Origin: CAZIQY01 sp964541605
GTDB taxonomy: Bacteria; Desulfobacterota; Syntrophia; Syntrophales; UBA2185
DNA: 15,627 nucleotides
Direction: 5' to 3'
NCBI GenBank assembly: GCA_964541605.1
Contig: CAZIQY010000066.1
Coordinates: 1-15,627, forward strand
Shown here in pieces: positions 6,611 through 14,597 of this stretch. Made by a program: the position numbers and the translations under genes. Every line of letters begins with the position of its first letter. Position 1 is the first letter of the stretch. The notes below the pieces were generated by a model. The model ran no database searches and had not been told where the DNA came from. It saw nothing but the letters and a program-made list of their open reading frames with translations.

Positions 6611-6642
6611 TATACAATATATACAAAAGAACACAGTGTCAA
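6611..6642 (-). promoter_or_regulatory. Promoter and repeat operator of the RHH-PIN-activator operon
   Basis: The minus strand has a consensus TTGACA (6637-6642). The -10 box is either TATTGT (6614-6619, 17-bp spacing) or TATATT (6616-6621, 15-bp spacing). Two copies of TTGTATA (6611-6617 and 6620-6626) lie 9 bp apart across the -10 region; tandem short repeats are a usual binding pattern for RHH repressors, so they may be the antitoxin operator. The ATG is about 40 bp downstream. Confidence 0.55.
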
Positions 6643-6685
6643 GAAAATTTTCAGCCGATAAAATCTGATGGGTTCGTAAAATGTC

Positions 6686-6764
6686 GTCATTCCGGCGAAA
6701 GCCGAAATCCAGAGTAAATGTAACTACTGGAATGAACTGGATTCCGGATCAAGTCCGGAATGAC
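6686..6764. repeat. Short dispersed-type inverted-repeat element (REP/MITE-like)
   Basis: A left arm at 6686-6712 beginning GTCATTCCGGCGAAAGCC and a right arm at 6737-6764 ending GTCCGGAATGAC are imperfect reverse complements; both end inward in ATCCAG/CTGGAT. Each arm is itself a small hairpin (ATTCCGGC...GCCGAAAT and ATTCCGGA...TCCGGAAT). This GTCATTCCGG...AATCCAG pattern is a familiar dispersed repeat of many proteobacterial genomes. It lies between the toxin-antitoxin operon and the metallopeptidase gene and may also stabilise or end transcripts. Confidence 0.7.
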
Positions 6765-6810
6765 AAAGTAGGGATTTAAGGTGTGGGGTTTTATGTTACG
6801 GTGAGGAGAA

Positions 6811-7194
6811 TCACCCGTAGCCCAGTTCGATCAGCCTGTCTTCGCTGATCCCGATGAAATGAGCGATCTCGTGGACGACGGTAATCTCGATCTCTTCCTC
6901 CAACTCTTCCAGGCTTTCGCACATCTCCTCGAGGGATTCCCGGAAGATGTAAATCGTGTCGGGATAAAGGGGTGGATATAAGGCGGTGCGCTCCGGCATG
7001 GCTGTGCCCACATACAAGCCAAGTGGAGAATCATCCGGAGACAGACCCAGCTCCTTCAGCATTTTCCGGGAGGGTCTTTCCCGGACGGAGATCAGAACAT
7101 TGTCGAGGTGATGGCGGATCTCCTCGGGAATGCGGGAGATCGCCCTTTTCACGATCCTGGAGAAATCCTTTTCGGACAGTGTCTTTACAGCCAA
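6811..7194 (-). CDS. Small zinc metallopeptidase-like protein (PF06262, HExxH)
   Basis: The reading frame is open to 7275, but the best start is the TTG at 7192-7194, eight bases after a GGAGG ribosome site. It gives 127 aa and the usual family opening (TLSEKDFSRIVKRAISRIPEEI, then LDNVLISVRE). Alternatives are ATG at 7209 (no ribosome site) and ATG at 7275 (weak GGAAGG). Near the C-terminus is the zincin motif VVHEIAHFIGISEDRL, HEIAH at residues 108-112 with acidic residues just after it, which is the signature of the small metallopeptidase family once called DUF1025. A Glu-rich helix (about 86-103) precedes it. Cytoplasmic; the substrate is unknown for the family. It follows the HAD phosphatase gene on the same strand after about 170 bp, so co-transcription is possible. 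Confidence 0.88.
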   Translation of the reverse strand: MAVKTLSEKDFSRIVKRAISRIPEEIRHHLDNVLISVRERPSRKMLKELGLSPDDSPLGLYVGTAMPERTALYPPLYPDTIYIFRESLEEMCESLEELEEEIEITVVHEIAHFIGISEDRLIELGYG

Positions 7195-7361
7195 TGTGCA
7201 AACCTCCATCAGAAAAGCCGGTCGCCCGACACAGCGACACCCGAAAATGGGACAACCGGACGTTTGCGCCGGCATTAAGTCAGCCTTCCGGCTTGTTCAC
7301 GATTCTGTCCGCTTCCTTGAGAATCCCCAGTTCACGGATGATGTGATAAGCCATTCCTGGA

Positions 7362-8396
7362 TTATCTCGAAGTCTGTTTTGGGAGTTGAAATGGGTATAT
7401 GACCTTCCAGTCCCTTTTCATGTCGATAATGAGCCACCCACGCTTGTCGGCTTCATCCAGCCCCTTGTTCAGCCGGCCCACGAACGAGTCTCGATCATAA
7501 GCCCATTCCCGTTCGGCATCGGTGTGATGGACGATCAGCATGAGGCGGGCGCCCTCTCCGGCGGCAGTCCACTGCAACATCGGAAGATCGCCGTCAGAGT
7601 TGCCGAATGCCACCAGGGGCCTCCGGCCGATAAATTTGTGAATGCCTACAGGTTTTCCCTCACCGTCGTCAATAAAATGAATATTCGGAAGTCGGATGAG
7701 AACCGGTATGCCATGACGCAATTCATACTTGATCTGGCTACTGCTGCCTACGACCTGTTCGGGCGGAATCCCGTAAGCTTTCGTAACCCATGGTCGCATG
7801 AAATCCGTGTTTCCCCCTGAAGCGATGAATGTCTTGAATCCCCTGTCTCTCAGATAGCGCAACACTTCGAGCATCGGCTGATAAACGAGGTCGGTGTATG
7901 GACGCTTCAGGTGGGGGTGTCTGGCCGTATCGATCCAGTTTCTGACGATCATATCGAACTCGTCCGTTGTCTTGCCCTGGTGTATGCCCATTACCACTTT
8001 CATCAGGCTATACTCGTCAAAAGTTGCAAGACCTTTCAGGTTGTTCTCCAGGATATCCTTGTACGGTTGTTGCGTCTTCCACTCCGGATGAGCAGGAGCG
8101 AGCGCCCTGATTTGATCGAAGACAAAGAAAATTTCAAAGTAGAGCGGCTTTTCGGACCAGAGGGTTCCGTCGTTGTCGAATACGGCGATTCTCCGGTCAG
8201 AGGGAACGAAATCCCTGTTGTTTTTATCAGTCACCCGCTGAACAAAATCTACAACAGCCTGTTTCACAATCCCGTCATTCCACGAAGGCAATGGATCATG
8301 CTCTCCGGCCGTCGCCGATGACACCAGACTGACCATCAAAACAACGATGGATACCAACAAAGAAACACGATGAAGAAGCCATTTTTTCTTTTTCAT
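7362..8396 (-). CDS. Exported HAD-superfamily phosphatase
   Basis: A 344-aa protein starting at the ATG at 8394-8396, directly preceded by GGAGGAAAT; the open frame to 8525 begins with TTG and is not used. The N-terminus is a textbook signal peptide: MKKKK, a hydrophobic core (LLVSIVVLMVSLV) and a cleavage site after SSATA (residue 30), so the enzyme is probably periplasmic. HAD motifs follow: I, VFDNDGTLW (72-80, nucleophile D74, acid D76); II, ASGGNTDF (192-199); III, probably the Lys of GIHKFIG (254); IV, GNSDGDLPML (265-274). A helical cap lies between motifs I and II. The layout resembles phosphoserine-phosphatase-like HAD hydrolases; the substrate cannot be told. No Cys is present, consistent with life in the periplasm. 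It is divergent from ileS with 286 bp between the two starts. Confidence 0.92.
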   Translation of the reverse strand: MKKKKWLLHRVSLLVSIVVLMVSLVSSATAGEHDPLPSWNDGIVKQAVVDFVQRVTDKNNRDFVPSDRRIAVFDNDGTLWSEKPLYFEIFFVFDQIRALAPAHPEWKTQQPYKDILENNLKGLATFDEYSLMKVVMGIHQGKTTDEFDMIVRNWIDTARHPHLKRPYTDLVYQPMLEVLRYLRDRGFKTFIASGGNTDFMRPWVTKAYGIPPEQVVGSSSQIKYELRHGIPVLIRLPNIHFIDDGEGKPVGIHKFIGRRPLVAFGNSDGDLPMLQWTAAGEGARLMLIVHHTDAEREWAYDRDSFVGRLNKGLDEADKRGWLIIDMKRDWKVIYPFQLPKQTSR

Positions 8397-8519
8397 ATTT
8401 CCTCCATATTCCTGATCTGAAAGCTTGAAACAATCATGAGGAACTCGCAGGATGACCACCGCCATATTGCGCGGCATGGATGCCAATGCCTTTGTATTGA
8501 TACACGAATATGTAATCAA

Positions 8520-8537
8520 ATTCAATTATTATTGAAT
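8520..8537. repeat. Inverted repeat in the phosphatase-ileS divergent region
   Basis: ATTCAAT-TATT-ATTGAAT, perfect 7-bp arms with a 4-base loop, in the 286-bp space between the divergent phosphatase and ileS genes. It could be an operator for either gene. It lacks the GC-rich stem and T-run of a terminator. Confidence 0.35.
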
Positions 8538-8682
8538 CAGCTCCGGTTCGATCCAGAAAAAAACGGCAGAGGCGGTAAGGTGGATTAACGGTTCCTCTTG
8601 AAAGTCAAATATTTCTATGATAGTGTATGCCGCCATTGATTCCATAGCAATAAATGATCATTACACAAATTAGGAGAGCCGG

Positions 8683-11469
8683 ATGGACTATAAAGACACG
8701 TTGAATCTGCCGAAAACCGATTTTCCCATGAAGGCGAATCTTTCCCGTAAAGAGCCGGAAATGCTTAACATGTGGGAGAATATGGATATTTATGGGAAGA
8801 TCAGAGAGGTTTCAAAGGGAAGAGAACCTTACATCCTTCATGACGGGCCTCCTTACGCCAACGGAAACATTCATCTGGGAACCGCCCTGAACAAGGTCAT
8901 CAAGGACATGGTTATCAAGGCGAAGAACATGTCGGGTTCCGACAGTGTTTACGTTCCGGGGTGGGATTGTCACGGTCTTCCCATCGAACACCAGGTCGAA
9001 AAAGAACTGGGGGAAAAACAGTCCTCCATGTCCCAGGCGGATAAAAGGCGCTTCTGTCGCGCTTTTGCGGAAAAATTTGTAGGCATTCAGAGAGCGCAGT
9101 TCAAACGGCTGGGTGTGTTCGGAGAATGGGAGAAACCCTATCTGACCATGGCTTACGCCTACGAGGCAGCAACGGTTGAAGAATTCGGAAAGCTCCTGTT
9201 CAATGGCGATGTCTACAAGGGGAAGAAACCTGTATACTGGTGCGCTTCCTGTAAGACGGCCCTGGCGGAGGCCGAGGTCGAATATGGCGATCACATCACC
9301 CCTTCTGTTTATGTAAAGTTTCCCATGATATCGGATATTTCATCGGTGCGCCCGAAGCTGATAGGGAAGAAAATCAGCGTGGTGATCTGGACCACGACGC
9401 CCTGGACCCTTCCCCCGAACCAGGCGATTGCCCTGCACACGGATTTTGTCTATGTCGCCGTGAAGGTTGGTGATGAGGTTTTGATTCTTGCCAAGGAACT
9501 GCTGGATTACTGCATGGATGCCTTTGGCTGCAAGACCTTTGAAGTTCTCGATGAATTTCCCGGTTCGGCCCTGGAAGGTCTCAAATGCAGGCATCCGTTC
9601 ATTGACCGGGAGAGCCTCCTCATCCTGGCGCCCTTCGTGACCCTCGATGCGGGAACAGGCTGCGTGCACATCGCACCGGGTCATGGCCAGGAAGACTATG
9701 AAATCGGCATGCAGTACGGACTGGATAATTACGCCCCCGTCGATGACGACGGTAAATATACATCAGATGTGGCCTATTTTGCCGGGCAGTTTGTCTTTGA
9801 TGCCAATGAATCGGTCATCCGGAAACTCAGCGAGGTCGGCGCCCTGCTCAATCGTATGGATATCGAGCATTCCTACCCCCACTGCTGGCGGTGCAAGAAA
9901 CCGATTATTTTCCGCTCCACGGAACAGTGGTTTATTTCCATGGAGAAAAACAGTCTGAGAGATAAAACCCTTGAAGCCATCGATACTGTCCAGTGGGTGC
10001 CGTTGTGGGGTCGTGACCGGATATACGGTATGATCAAGAACCGTCCGGACTGGTGTATCTCCCGTCAGCGCCTGTGGGGGGTGCCGATAACCATGTTCTA
10101 CTGCAACCACTGCAAAAGCGAGGTCATGACGAAGGAGATCATGTACCACGTGGTGAAACTGGTCGGTGAATTTGGCGCTGATGTGTGGTTTGAGAGAGAA
10201 CCGAAAGACCTGATGCCTGCAGGGACTGTCTGTCCCGCTTGCGGGAAGGATGGATTCAGAAAGGAGACCGATATCCTGGATGTGTGGTTCGATTCCGGCG
10301 TCAGCCATGCCGCCGTGCTGGAGAAATGGTCCAGTCTGAGATCCCCCGCCGATATGTATCTGGAAGGCAGCGACCAGCACCGCGGGTGGTTCCATTCTTC
10401 ACTGCTGGAATCGGTCGGAACCAGAAACCGCGCTCCGTATAAGACCGTCCTGACCCACGGTTTCGTCGTCGACGGCGAGGGAAAGAAGATGTCCAAATCG
10501 GTGGGCAACGTCATCGATTCCCAGGAGATCATCGATCAATACGGCGCGGAAATTCTCAGACTCTGGGTGGCCGCCGAGGATTATACCCAGGATATCAGAA
10601 TATCCAACGAGATCCTGGAGCGCCTTGTGGAAGCCTACAGGCGTATACGCAACACGAGCCGCTTTATTCTTGGAAATCTGTATGATTTTGATTGTATAAA
10701 CCACATGGTTCCCTATGGCGATATGGAAGAAATGGACAGATGGGTCCTTCACAAACTTCAGGAAGTTATCCGGCGCGTGAGGGAGGCCTACGATCAGTAT
10801 CAGTTCCATGTGGTCTTCTATACCCTTTACAATTTCTGCACCGTTGACCTCAGCGCCCTGTACCTGGATGTTCTCAAGGACAGGCTCTATACCTCAAAAG
10901 CGCAGTCGGAAAAGCGGCGGTCCGCACAAAGCGCCATGTACGTGATCCTCGACGCCATGACGCGATTGCTTGCACCCATTCTGACATTTACAGCGGAAGA
11001 GATATGGTCGTCGCTGCCGTCCCATGGGGGCAAGGAGATCAGTGTGCACCTGACCCGGTTGCCTTCCCCGAGGCCTGAATTGACGGATATGGAACTCGCT
11101 GAACGCTGGAAAACCATGGTCGCGTTAAAAGGTGAGGTTTCAAAGGCGGTTGAAATCGCCAGACAGAAAAAGGTGATCGGCCACACCCTGGACGCCCGTG
11201 TGGATATTTCTCCGCCGGAAAAACTCAGGGAGTTCCTCGCTGCCCGCCTGGAAGACATGAGGGCGCTGTTGATCGTGTCCCAGGTGAATATTGTGCCAAA
11301 AGACAGCCTTACGGACCCTTATGTGAGCGGGGAATTTGAAGGACTGACCATTGGCGTCACAAAGGCTCCGGGCGAGAAATGCAATCGATGCTGGATATTC
11401 AGCGAATCGGTCGGCGCAGATGAGAAGAACCCGGCCATCTGCACCCGATGCTGCGGTAACCTTGAGTGA
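8683..11469 (+). CDS. ileS: Isoleucyl-tRNA synthetase
   Basis: A full-length (928 aa) bacterial-type class I IleRS, which charges tRNA-Ile with isoleucine in the cytoplasm. The start is an ATG preceded by AGGAG. Motifs in order: the HIGH-type signature PYANGNIHLGT (57-67), WTTTPWTLPPNQAIA and GTGCVHIAPGHGQEDYEIG of the CP1 editing domain that hydrolyses Val-tRNA-Ile, WCISRQRLWGVP, a CxxC pair in YCNHC with CPAC further on (an added zinc-knuckle-like insert), DVWFDSG, and KMSKS (602-606). The C-terminal zinc finger is complete (C900, C903, C920, C923; CNRCW...CTRCC). It is the first gene of a plus-strand cluster with lspA and the K+ transporter genes. A weak promoter candidate (TTGAAA at 8598-8603, TAGTGT at 8621-8626) lies upstream; no T-box leader is visible. 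Confidence 0.99.
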   Translation: MDYKDTLNLPKTDFPMKANLSRKEPEMLNMWENMDIYGKIREVSKGREPYILHDGPPYANGNIHLGTALNKVIKDMVIKAKNMSGSDSVYVPGWDCHGLPIEHQVEKELGEKQSSMSQADKRRFCRAFAEKFVGIQRAQFKRLGVFGEWEKPYLTMAYAYEAATVEEFGKLLFNGDVYKGKKPVYWCASCKTALAEAEVEYGDHITPSVYVKFPMISDISSVRPKLIGKKISVVIWTTTPWTLPPNQAIALHTDFVYVAVKVGDEVLILAKELLDYCMDAFGCKTFEVLDEFPGSALEGLKCRHPFIDRESLLILAPFVTLDAGTGCVHIAPGHGQEDYEIGMQYGLDNYAPVDDDGKYTSDVAYFAGQFVFDANESVIRKLSEVGALLNRMDIEHSYPHCWRCKKPIIFRSTEQWFISMEKNSLRDKTLEAIDTVQWVPLWGRDRIYGMIKNRPDWCISRQRLWGVPITMFYCNHCKSEVMTKEIMYHVVKLVGEFGADVWFEREPKDLMPAGTVCPACGKDGFRKETDILDVWFDSGVSHAAVLEKWSSLRSPADMYLEGSDQHRGWFHSSLLESVGTRNRAPYKTVLTHGFVVDGEGKKMSKSVGNVIDSQEIIDQYGAEILRLWVAAEDYTQDIRISNEILERLVEAYRRIRNTSRFILGNLYDFDCINHMVPYGDMEEMDRWVLHKLQEVIRRVREAYDQYQFHVVFYTLYNFCTVDLSALYLDVLKDRLYTSKAQSEKRRSAQSAMYVILDAMTRLLAPILTFTAEEIWSSLPSHGGKEISVHLTRLPSPRPELTDMELAERWKTMVALKGEVSKAVEIARQKKVIGHTLDARVDISPPEKLREFLAARLEDMRALLIVSQVNIVPKDSLTDPYVSGEFEGLTIGVTKAPGEKCNRCWIFSESVGADEKNPAICTRCCGNLE

Positions 11470-11969
11470 CCAGAGGTCGCCTTTTGAAAAAGAAAACGGT
11501 CGTTTTGATGACAACGGTTGGGTTTGTGGTGCTTTTGGATGTGGTCACCAAGGCTTACGTTGCATCGACCCTGTTCCTTCATGAGTCAGTTAGCGTCATC
11601 GAAGGATTCTTCAATATTACCTACGTCAGGAATCCGGGAGCCGCTTTCGGCTTCCTTGCCGGTGCATCAGCGGGGTTCCGTTTCTTTTTTTTCATCTCGA
11701 TTACTCTTGCCGTGATCGGGATGATCCTTTATTATATCTGGAAAAGTCATGACAAAGAGATGTTCGAGACCTTTTCTCTTTCCCTCATTCTGTCCGGAGC
11801 TTTGGGAAATATGATTGACCGGGTGAGGTTCGGAGAGGTGATCGATTTTATAGATGTATATATCGGATCGCATCACTGGCCCGCTTTCAATATTGCAGAT
11901 TCAGCCATATCAGTTGGAGCCGCTTTTTTGATTTTCAGCCTGCTGAGATATAAAAAGGAAGACGCATAA
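11466..11969 (+). CDS. lspA: Lipoprotein signal peptidase (SPase II)
   Basis: A 167-aa membrane aspartyl protease that removes signal peptides from diacylglyceryl prolipoproteins at the inner membrane. Family motifs are all present: LLDVVTKAYV (23-32), FFNITYVRNPGAAFGFL (48-64), GALGNMIDRVRFGEVIDFIDVY (the catalytic Asp region, 111-132) and FNIADSAISVGA (141-152, second catalytic Asp D145), with four hydrophobic membrane segments. Two starts are possible: GTG at 11466, overlapping the ileS stop in a GTGA, with a poor ribosome site; and TTG at 11484, which follows AGAGG by seven bases and would give 161 aa. Either way it is coupled to ileS, a pairing common in proteobacteria. Confidence 0.97.
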   Translation: MTRGRLLKKKTVVLMTTVGFVVLLDVVTKAYVASTLFLHESVSVIEGFFNITYVRNPGAAFGFLAGASAGFRFFFFISITLAVIGMILYYIWKSHDKEMFETFSLSLILSGALGNMIDRVRFGEVIDFIDVYIGSHHWPAFNIADSAISVGAAFLIFSLLRYKKEDA

Positions 11970-11983
11970 GAAGTGGCATCAAG

Positions 11984-13336
11984 ATGAAAAGAATACTGTC
12001 AAGACTCCTGTCTCCCCAAAAAATCTTCATCCTCAGCTTTGCTGTCATTATTCTCGTCGGGGCCATTCTCCTGTGGTCTCCTTTTTCGGCCGGTCGCGGC
12101 CATATCGCTTTTGTGGATGCCCTCTTCATGTCTGCATCGGCCGTCTGTGTAACCGGACTTGTCGTCCTGGATACCGGCAAGGATTTTTCTTTTACCGGAC
12201 AGATGATTACCCTGTTTCTTTTTCAGATCGGAGGGCTGGGAATCATCACCTTTTCGGTGGTGCTGTTCGGTCTGATGGGCAGGGGTATTTCCTTCAAGGG
12301 ACGGGAAATCGTTCAATCAACATTCCTCCATACCCCGAGAAGAGATTTGCTTGTGATCATGAAATCGGTTCTCTTGCTGACGTTTAGTATTGAAGCCGCC
12401 GGAACCCTTTTATTGTTTATCCGCTTTTTACAGGATTTTTCTCCCGGAAAGGCTTTTTATCTGGCCGTTTACCATGCCGTTTCAGCCTTTAATAATTGCG
12501 GCTATTCTTTGTTTTCGGATAGCTTGACAGCCTACCGGGGCGATGTCATGGTCAATCTTACCGTCATGGGTCTCGTTGTTCTTGGCGGGATCGGCTTTAT
12601 CGTGCTGTACGAAATCATTTCCCGGTTCCGGGGATTTCAGAAAAAACTCTCCATCCATACCAAAATTGTTCTATTGACGACATCCATTCTCATTCTGGGT
12701 GGCGCGGTATTTTTCTATCTTTTTGAAATGAATCATCTCCTCAGGGATGTCCCCGTCAGAACACAGATGCTGATATCTTTCTTCCATTCGGTTATATCAC
12801 GAACATGCGGATTCAATACGGTGGATATCGGGCAGCTGACCAATGCGACAATCCTTGTCATGATTATCCTGATGTTTATTGGAGCTTCTCCCGGCTCAAC
12901 GGGCGGTGGGATTAAGACAACAAGTTTTGCGCTCCTTCTTCTGATGATTTGGAACCGGCTGAAGGGGCAGGAAGAAGTAAACGTCTTCAACAGAACCGTT
13001 CCCGGCGAGGTTTTAACCAGAACCATCGCCATCATCTTTGCATCTGCATTTTCCGTCTTTCTGATCACGTCAATTCTCTTAATGCTTGGGGGTGGGGGCA
13101 ATCTGCCGCCTGTCAATACCCGTCACTTTTTTGTGGAGTATCTTTTTGAAACGGTATCTGCCTTCGGCACGGTGGGCCTGTCCATGGGGATTACGGCAAA
13201 CATGAACGATATGCAGAAACTGGCCATCATCCTGATGATGTTTGCCGGGAGGGTGGGGCCTTTGACGCTTGCCTTTTCATGGTATGCTTCAAAAAGAGGG
13301 TTAACATATGCAGAGGAATCCGTTATGGTGGGCTAA
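11984..13336 (+). CDS. ktrB: Potassium uptake channel subunit (KtrB/TrkH family)
   Basis: A 450-aa integral membrane protein with the fourfold M1-P-M2 repeat of the SKT superfamily. The four selectivity-filter segments are visible: SAVCVTGL (52-59), HAVSAFNNCGYS (164-175), HSVISRTCGFNT (268-279) and ETVSAFGTVGLS (389-400), each with the filter glycine. The Gly-rich MFIGASPGSTGGGIKTT (298-313) in the third repeat is the intramembrane gating loop. Its length fits KtrB (about 450 aa) rather than the longer TrkH. It moves K+ (often with Na+) into the cell under control of the cytoplasmic RCK ring made by the next gene. It starts 14 nt after lspA with only a weak ribosome site, which may keep its output low. 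KtrB lying behind ileS-lspA is less expected than the ileS-lspA pair itself. Confidence 0.96.
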   Translation: MKRILSRLLSPQKIFILSFAVIILVGAILLWSPFSAGRGHIAFVDALFMSASAVCVTGLVVLDTGKDFSFTGQMITLFLFQIGGLGIITFSVVLFGLMGRGISFKGREIVQSTFLHTPRRDLLVIMKSVLLLTFSIEAAGTLLLFIRFLQDFSPGKAFYLAVYHAVSAFNNCGYSLFSDSLTAYRGDVMVNLTVMGLVVLGGIGFIVLYEIISRFRGFQKKLSIHTKIVLLTTSILILGGAVFFYLFEMNHLLRDVPVRTQMLISFFHSVISRTCGFNTVDIGQLTNATILVMIILMFIGASPGSTGGGIKTTSFALLLLMIWNRLKGQEEVNVFNRTVPGEVLTRTIAIIFASAFSVFLITSILLMLGGGGNLPPVNTRHFFVEYLFETVSAFGTVGLSMGITANMNDMQKLAIILMMFAGRVGPLTLAFSWYASKRGLTYAEESVMVG

Positions 13337-13348
13337 GGAGGGTCAACG

Positions 13349-13996
13349 ATGAAACGGGTAGTCGTAATAGGACTGGGTATTTTCGGCTTCAATATCGTGA
13401 AGGAGCTGTTTGAAAACGGATTTGAGGTCATCGCCGTTGATAAAAATAAAGACGCGGTACAGCGCGTCAGGGATTTTGCCACCAAGGCAATTGTTGCGGA
13501 CGGTACTGATCATGAAATTATGAATCTCATCGGTGTTGACGAGAATGATGTGGCGATCATTTCATTCGGAGAGGATCTGGCGGCGGCTACGCTCATTACC
13601 CTTCACCTCAAACAGATGAGGGTCAAAAATATCATCGTGAAGGCGCCCAATGAAGAACACAAGCTCATCCTGGAAAAAGTGGGAGCCACGGATGTGCTCA
13701 TTCCGGAAAAAGAAATTGCCGGCAAGGTTGCCAAGAGCCTTATTTCACCAAACGTCCTGGATTGTCTTCCTCTTTCCGACGGTTATATGATCTATGAAAT
13801 TGCTCCCCCGCATGGATTTCTGGGGAAGAGCATTGGGGAGCTTCAGTTAAGAAGTAAATATCATGTCGAAGTCATTGCCGTCCGGGATGTTCTGACAGAT
13901 CATGTTCATATGGTGCCGCGGGCGGATCTCGTACTCAAGGACGGAGAGGTTCTCGTGGTGATTGCCAGGGAGAAGGATATTCAGAAAATCAAATAA
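13349..13996 (+). CDS. ktrA: Regulatory RCK subunit of the K+ uptake system (KtrA/TrkA family)
   Basis: A 215-aa protein with one RCK_N Rossmann domain (nucleotide-binding GLGIFG at 8-13, acidic D31 at the end of the second strand, VIAVDK) and one RCK_C domain (about 130-215, PPHGFLGKSIGELQL onwards). The single-RCK length matches KtrA and not the duplicated TrkA. An octameric ring of this protein binds ATP/ADP (and c-di-AMP in some phyla) and gates KtrB. A strong AAGGAGG ribosome site and a 12-nt gap after ktrB indicate an operon, with better translation than ktrB; this suits a KtrA:KtrB stoichiometry of 8:2. Confidence 0.96.
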   Translation: MKRVVVIGLGIFGFNIVKELFENGFEVIAVDKNKDAVQRVRDFATKAIVADGTDHEIMNLIGVDENDVAIISFGEDLAAATLITLHLKQMRVKNIIVKAPNEEHKLILEKVGATDVLIPEKEIAGKVAKSLISPNVLDCLPLSDGYMIYEIAPPHGFLGKSIGELQLRSKYHVEVIAVRDVLTDHVHMVPRADLVLKDGEVLVVIAREKDIQKIK

Positions 13997-14002
13997 TATT
14001 AT

Positions 14003-14145
14003 TATTGAAAAGGGATTCCCCTGTGGCCCAGAATCTTTTTTATCATACGCCACAGCGCTGAACAATCCTATTAGAATCATGTTATTTAAACAAAATATCT
14101 GGCAAAAAAATCTTCGATTCACCACCCGGGAACCCCTTTTCAATA
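14003..14145. repeat. 143-nt imperfect inverted repeat between ktrA and the thiamine-binding gene
   Basis: The left arm (14003-14026, beginning TATTGAAAAGGGATTCCC) and the right arm (14122-14145, ending AACCCCTTTTCAATA) are reverse complements at 21 of 24 positions. Inside them GAATC/GATTC and T-run/A-run pairs continue the symmetry with a bulge, so the transcript could fold into one long hairpin. It starts just 6 nt after the ktrA stop. Possible roles: MITE-like insertion, mRNA stabiliser or attenuator. No target-site duplication is clear. Confidence 0.6.
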
Positions 14146-14169
14146 CCAACATAATCAAAGGAGGGTGTT

Positions 14170-14469
14170 ATGAACGTCATTATTGATTTTTCGATTTTCC
14201 CGATGGATAAGGGGGAGAGCGTCAGCGCCTACGCATCGCGGGCCGTGAAAATCATCAAAGCCAGCGGTCTCGCGCATCACATCGGTCCCATGGGGACGGC
14301 CATCGAAGGGCAGTGGGATGAGGTGATCGGCGTGGTCGGCCGCTGCCTGGATGATCTCCAGAAGGACTGTGACCGGCTGTATATGACCATGAAGGTGGAC
14401 TACAGGAAAAAAGGAGAACCCGGTCGCATCGCGAAGAAAGTCAAAACGGTGGAGAAAAAATCAACCTGA
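14170..14469 (+). CDS. Thiamine-binding / MTH1187-YqgV family protein (DUF77)
   Basis: A 99-aa protein of the PF01910 family: opening strand MNVIIDFSIFPMDKGESVSAYASRAVKII, then SGLAHHIGPMGTAIEGQWDEVIGVVGRCLDDLQ, and a basic Lys-rich tail. Family members form tetramers of ferredoxin-like subunits and several bind thiamine or a related ligand through the conserved Gly-Pro-Met-Gly-Thr region (here 38-42). Strong AAAGGAGG ribosome site before the ATG. No TPP riboswitch sequence is seen upstream, so thiamine-responsive control is not supported. Role in the cell uncertain; no neighbour points to thiamine metabolism. Confidence 0.9.
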   Translation: MNVIIDFSIFPMDKGESVSAYASRAVKIIKASGLAHHIGPMGTAIEGQWDEVIGVVGRCLDDLQKDCDRLYMTMKVDYRKKGEPGRIAKKVKTVEKKST

Positions 14470-14552
14470 AACAATGGGCGCACCCACCGCGAAAGTAATC
14501 GTACTAAATTTCATTTCTTTCGATTCGTATCTTTTTGCATAAGTTCGCGTTG

Positions 14553-14580
14553 TGTCATTTCGACCGCGGGGAGAGATCTT
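14553..14580. repeat. Half-copy of a GTCATTTCGACCG-type dispersed repeat
   Basis: TGTCATTTCGACCGCGGGG followed by AGAGATCTT resembles one arm of the GTCATTTCGACCG...GGGAGAAATCTT dispersed repeat known from many bacterial genomes. The opposite arm is absent here, so it is a fragment at most. It ends about 17 bp before the start of the sensor gene. Confidence 0.4.
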
Positions 14581-14597
14581 TTTTTCAGGAAGCGGTG

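Noticed and set aside
8474..8489. Sigma-54-like promoter (TTGGCA...GC with GG-N10-GC spacing) upstream of the HAD phosphatase
   Set aside because: The -24 half is fair, but the -12 half reads CCGC rather than TTGC; too weak to call, although a sigma-54 activator is encoded nearby.
9763..10395. 210-aa minus-strand open frame
   Set aside because: Antisense to ileS, with composition expected of a shadow frame.
14003..14169. TPP riboswitch before the thiamine-binding family gene
   Set aside because: None of the conserved TPP aptamer sequences (such as the CTGAGA element) are present; the region is instead an inverted repeat.
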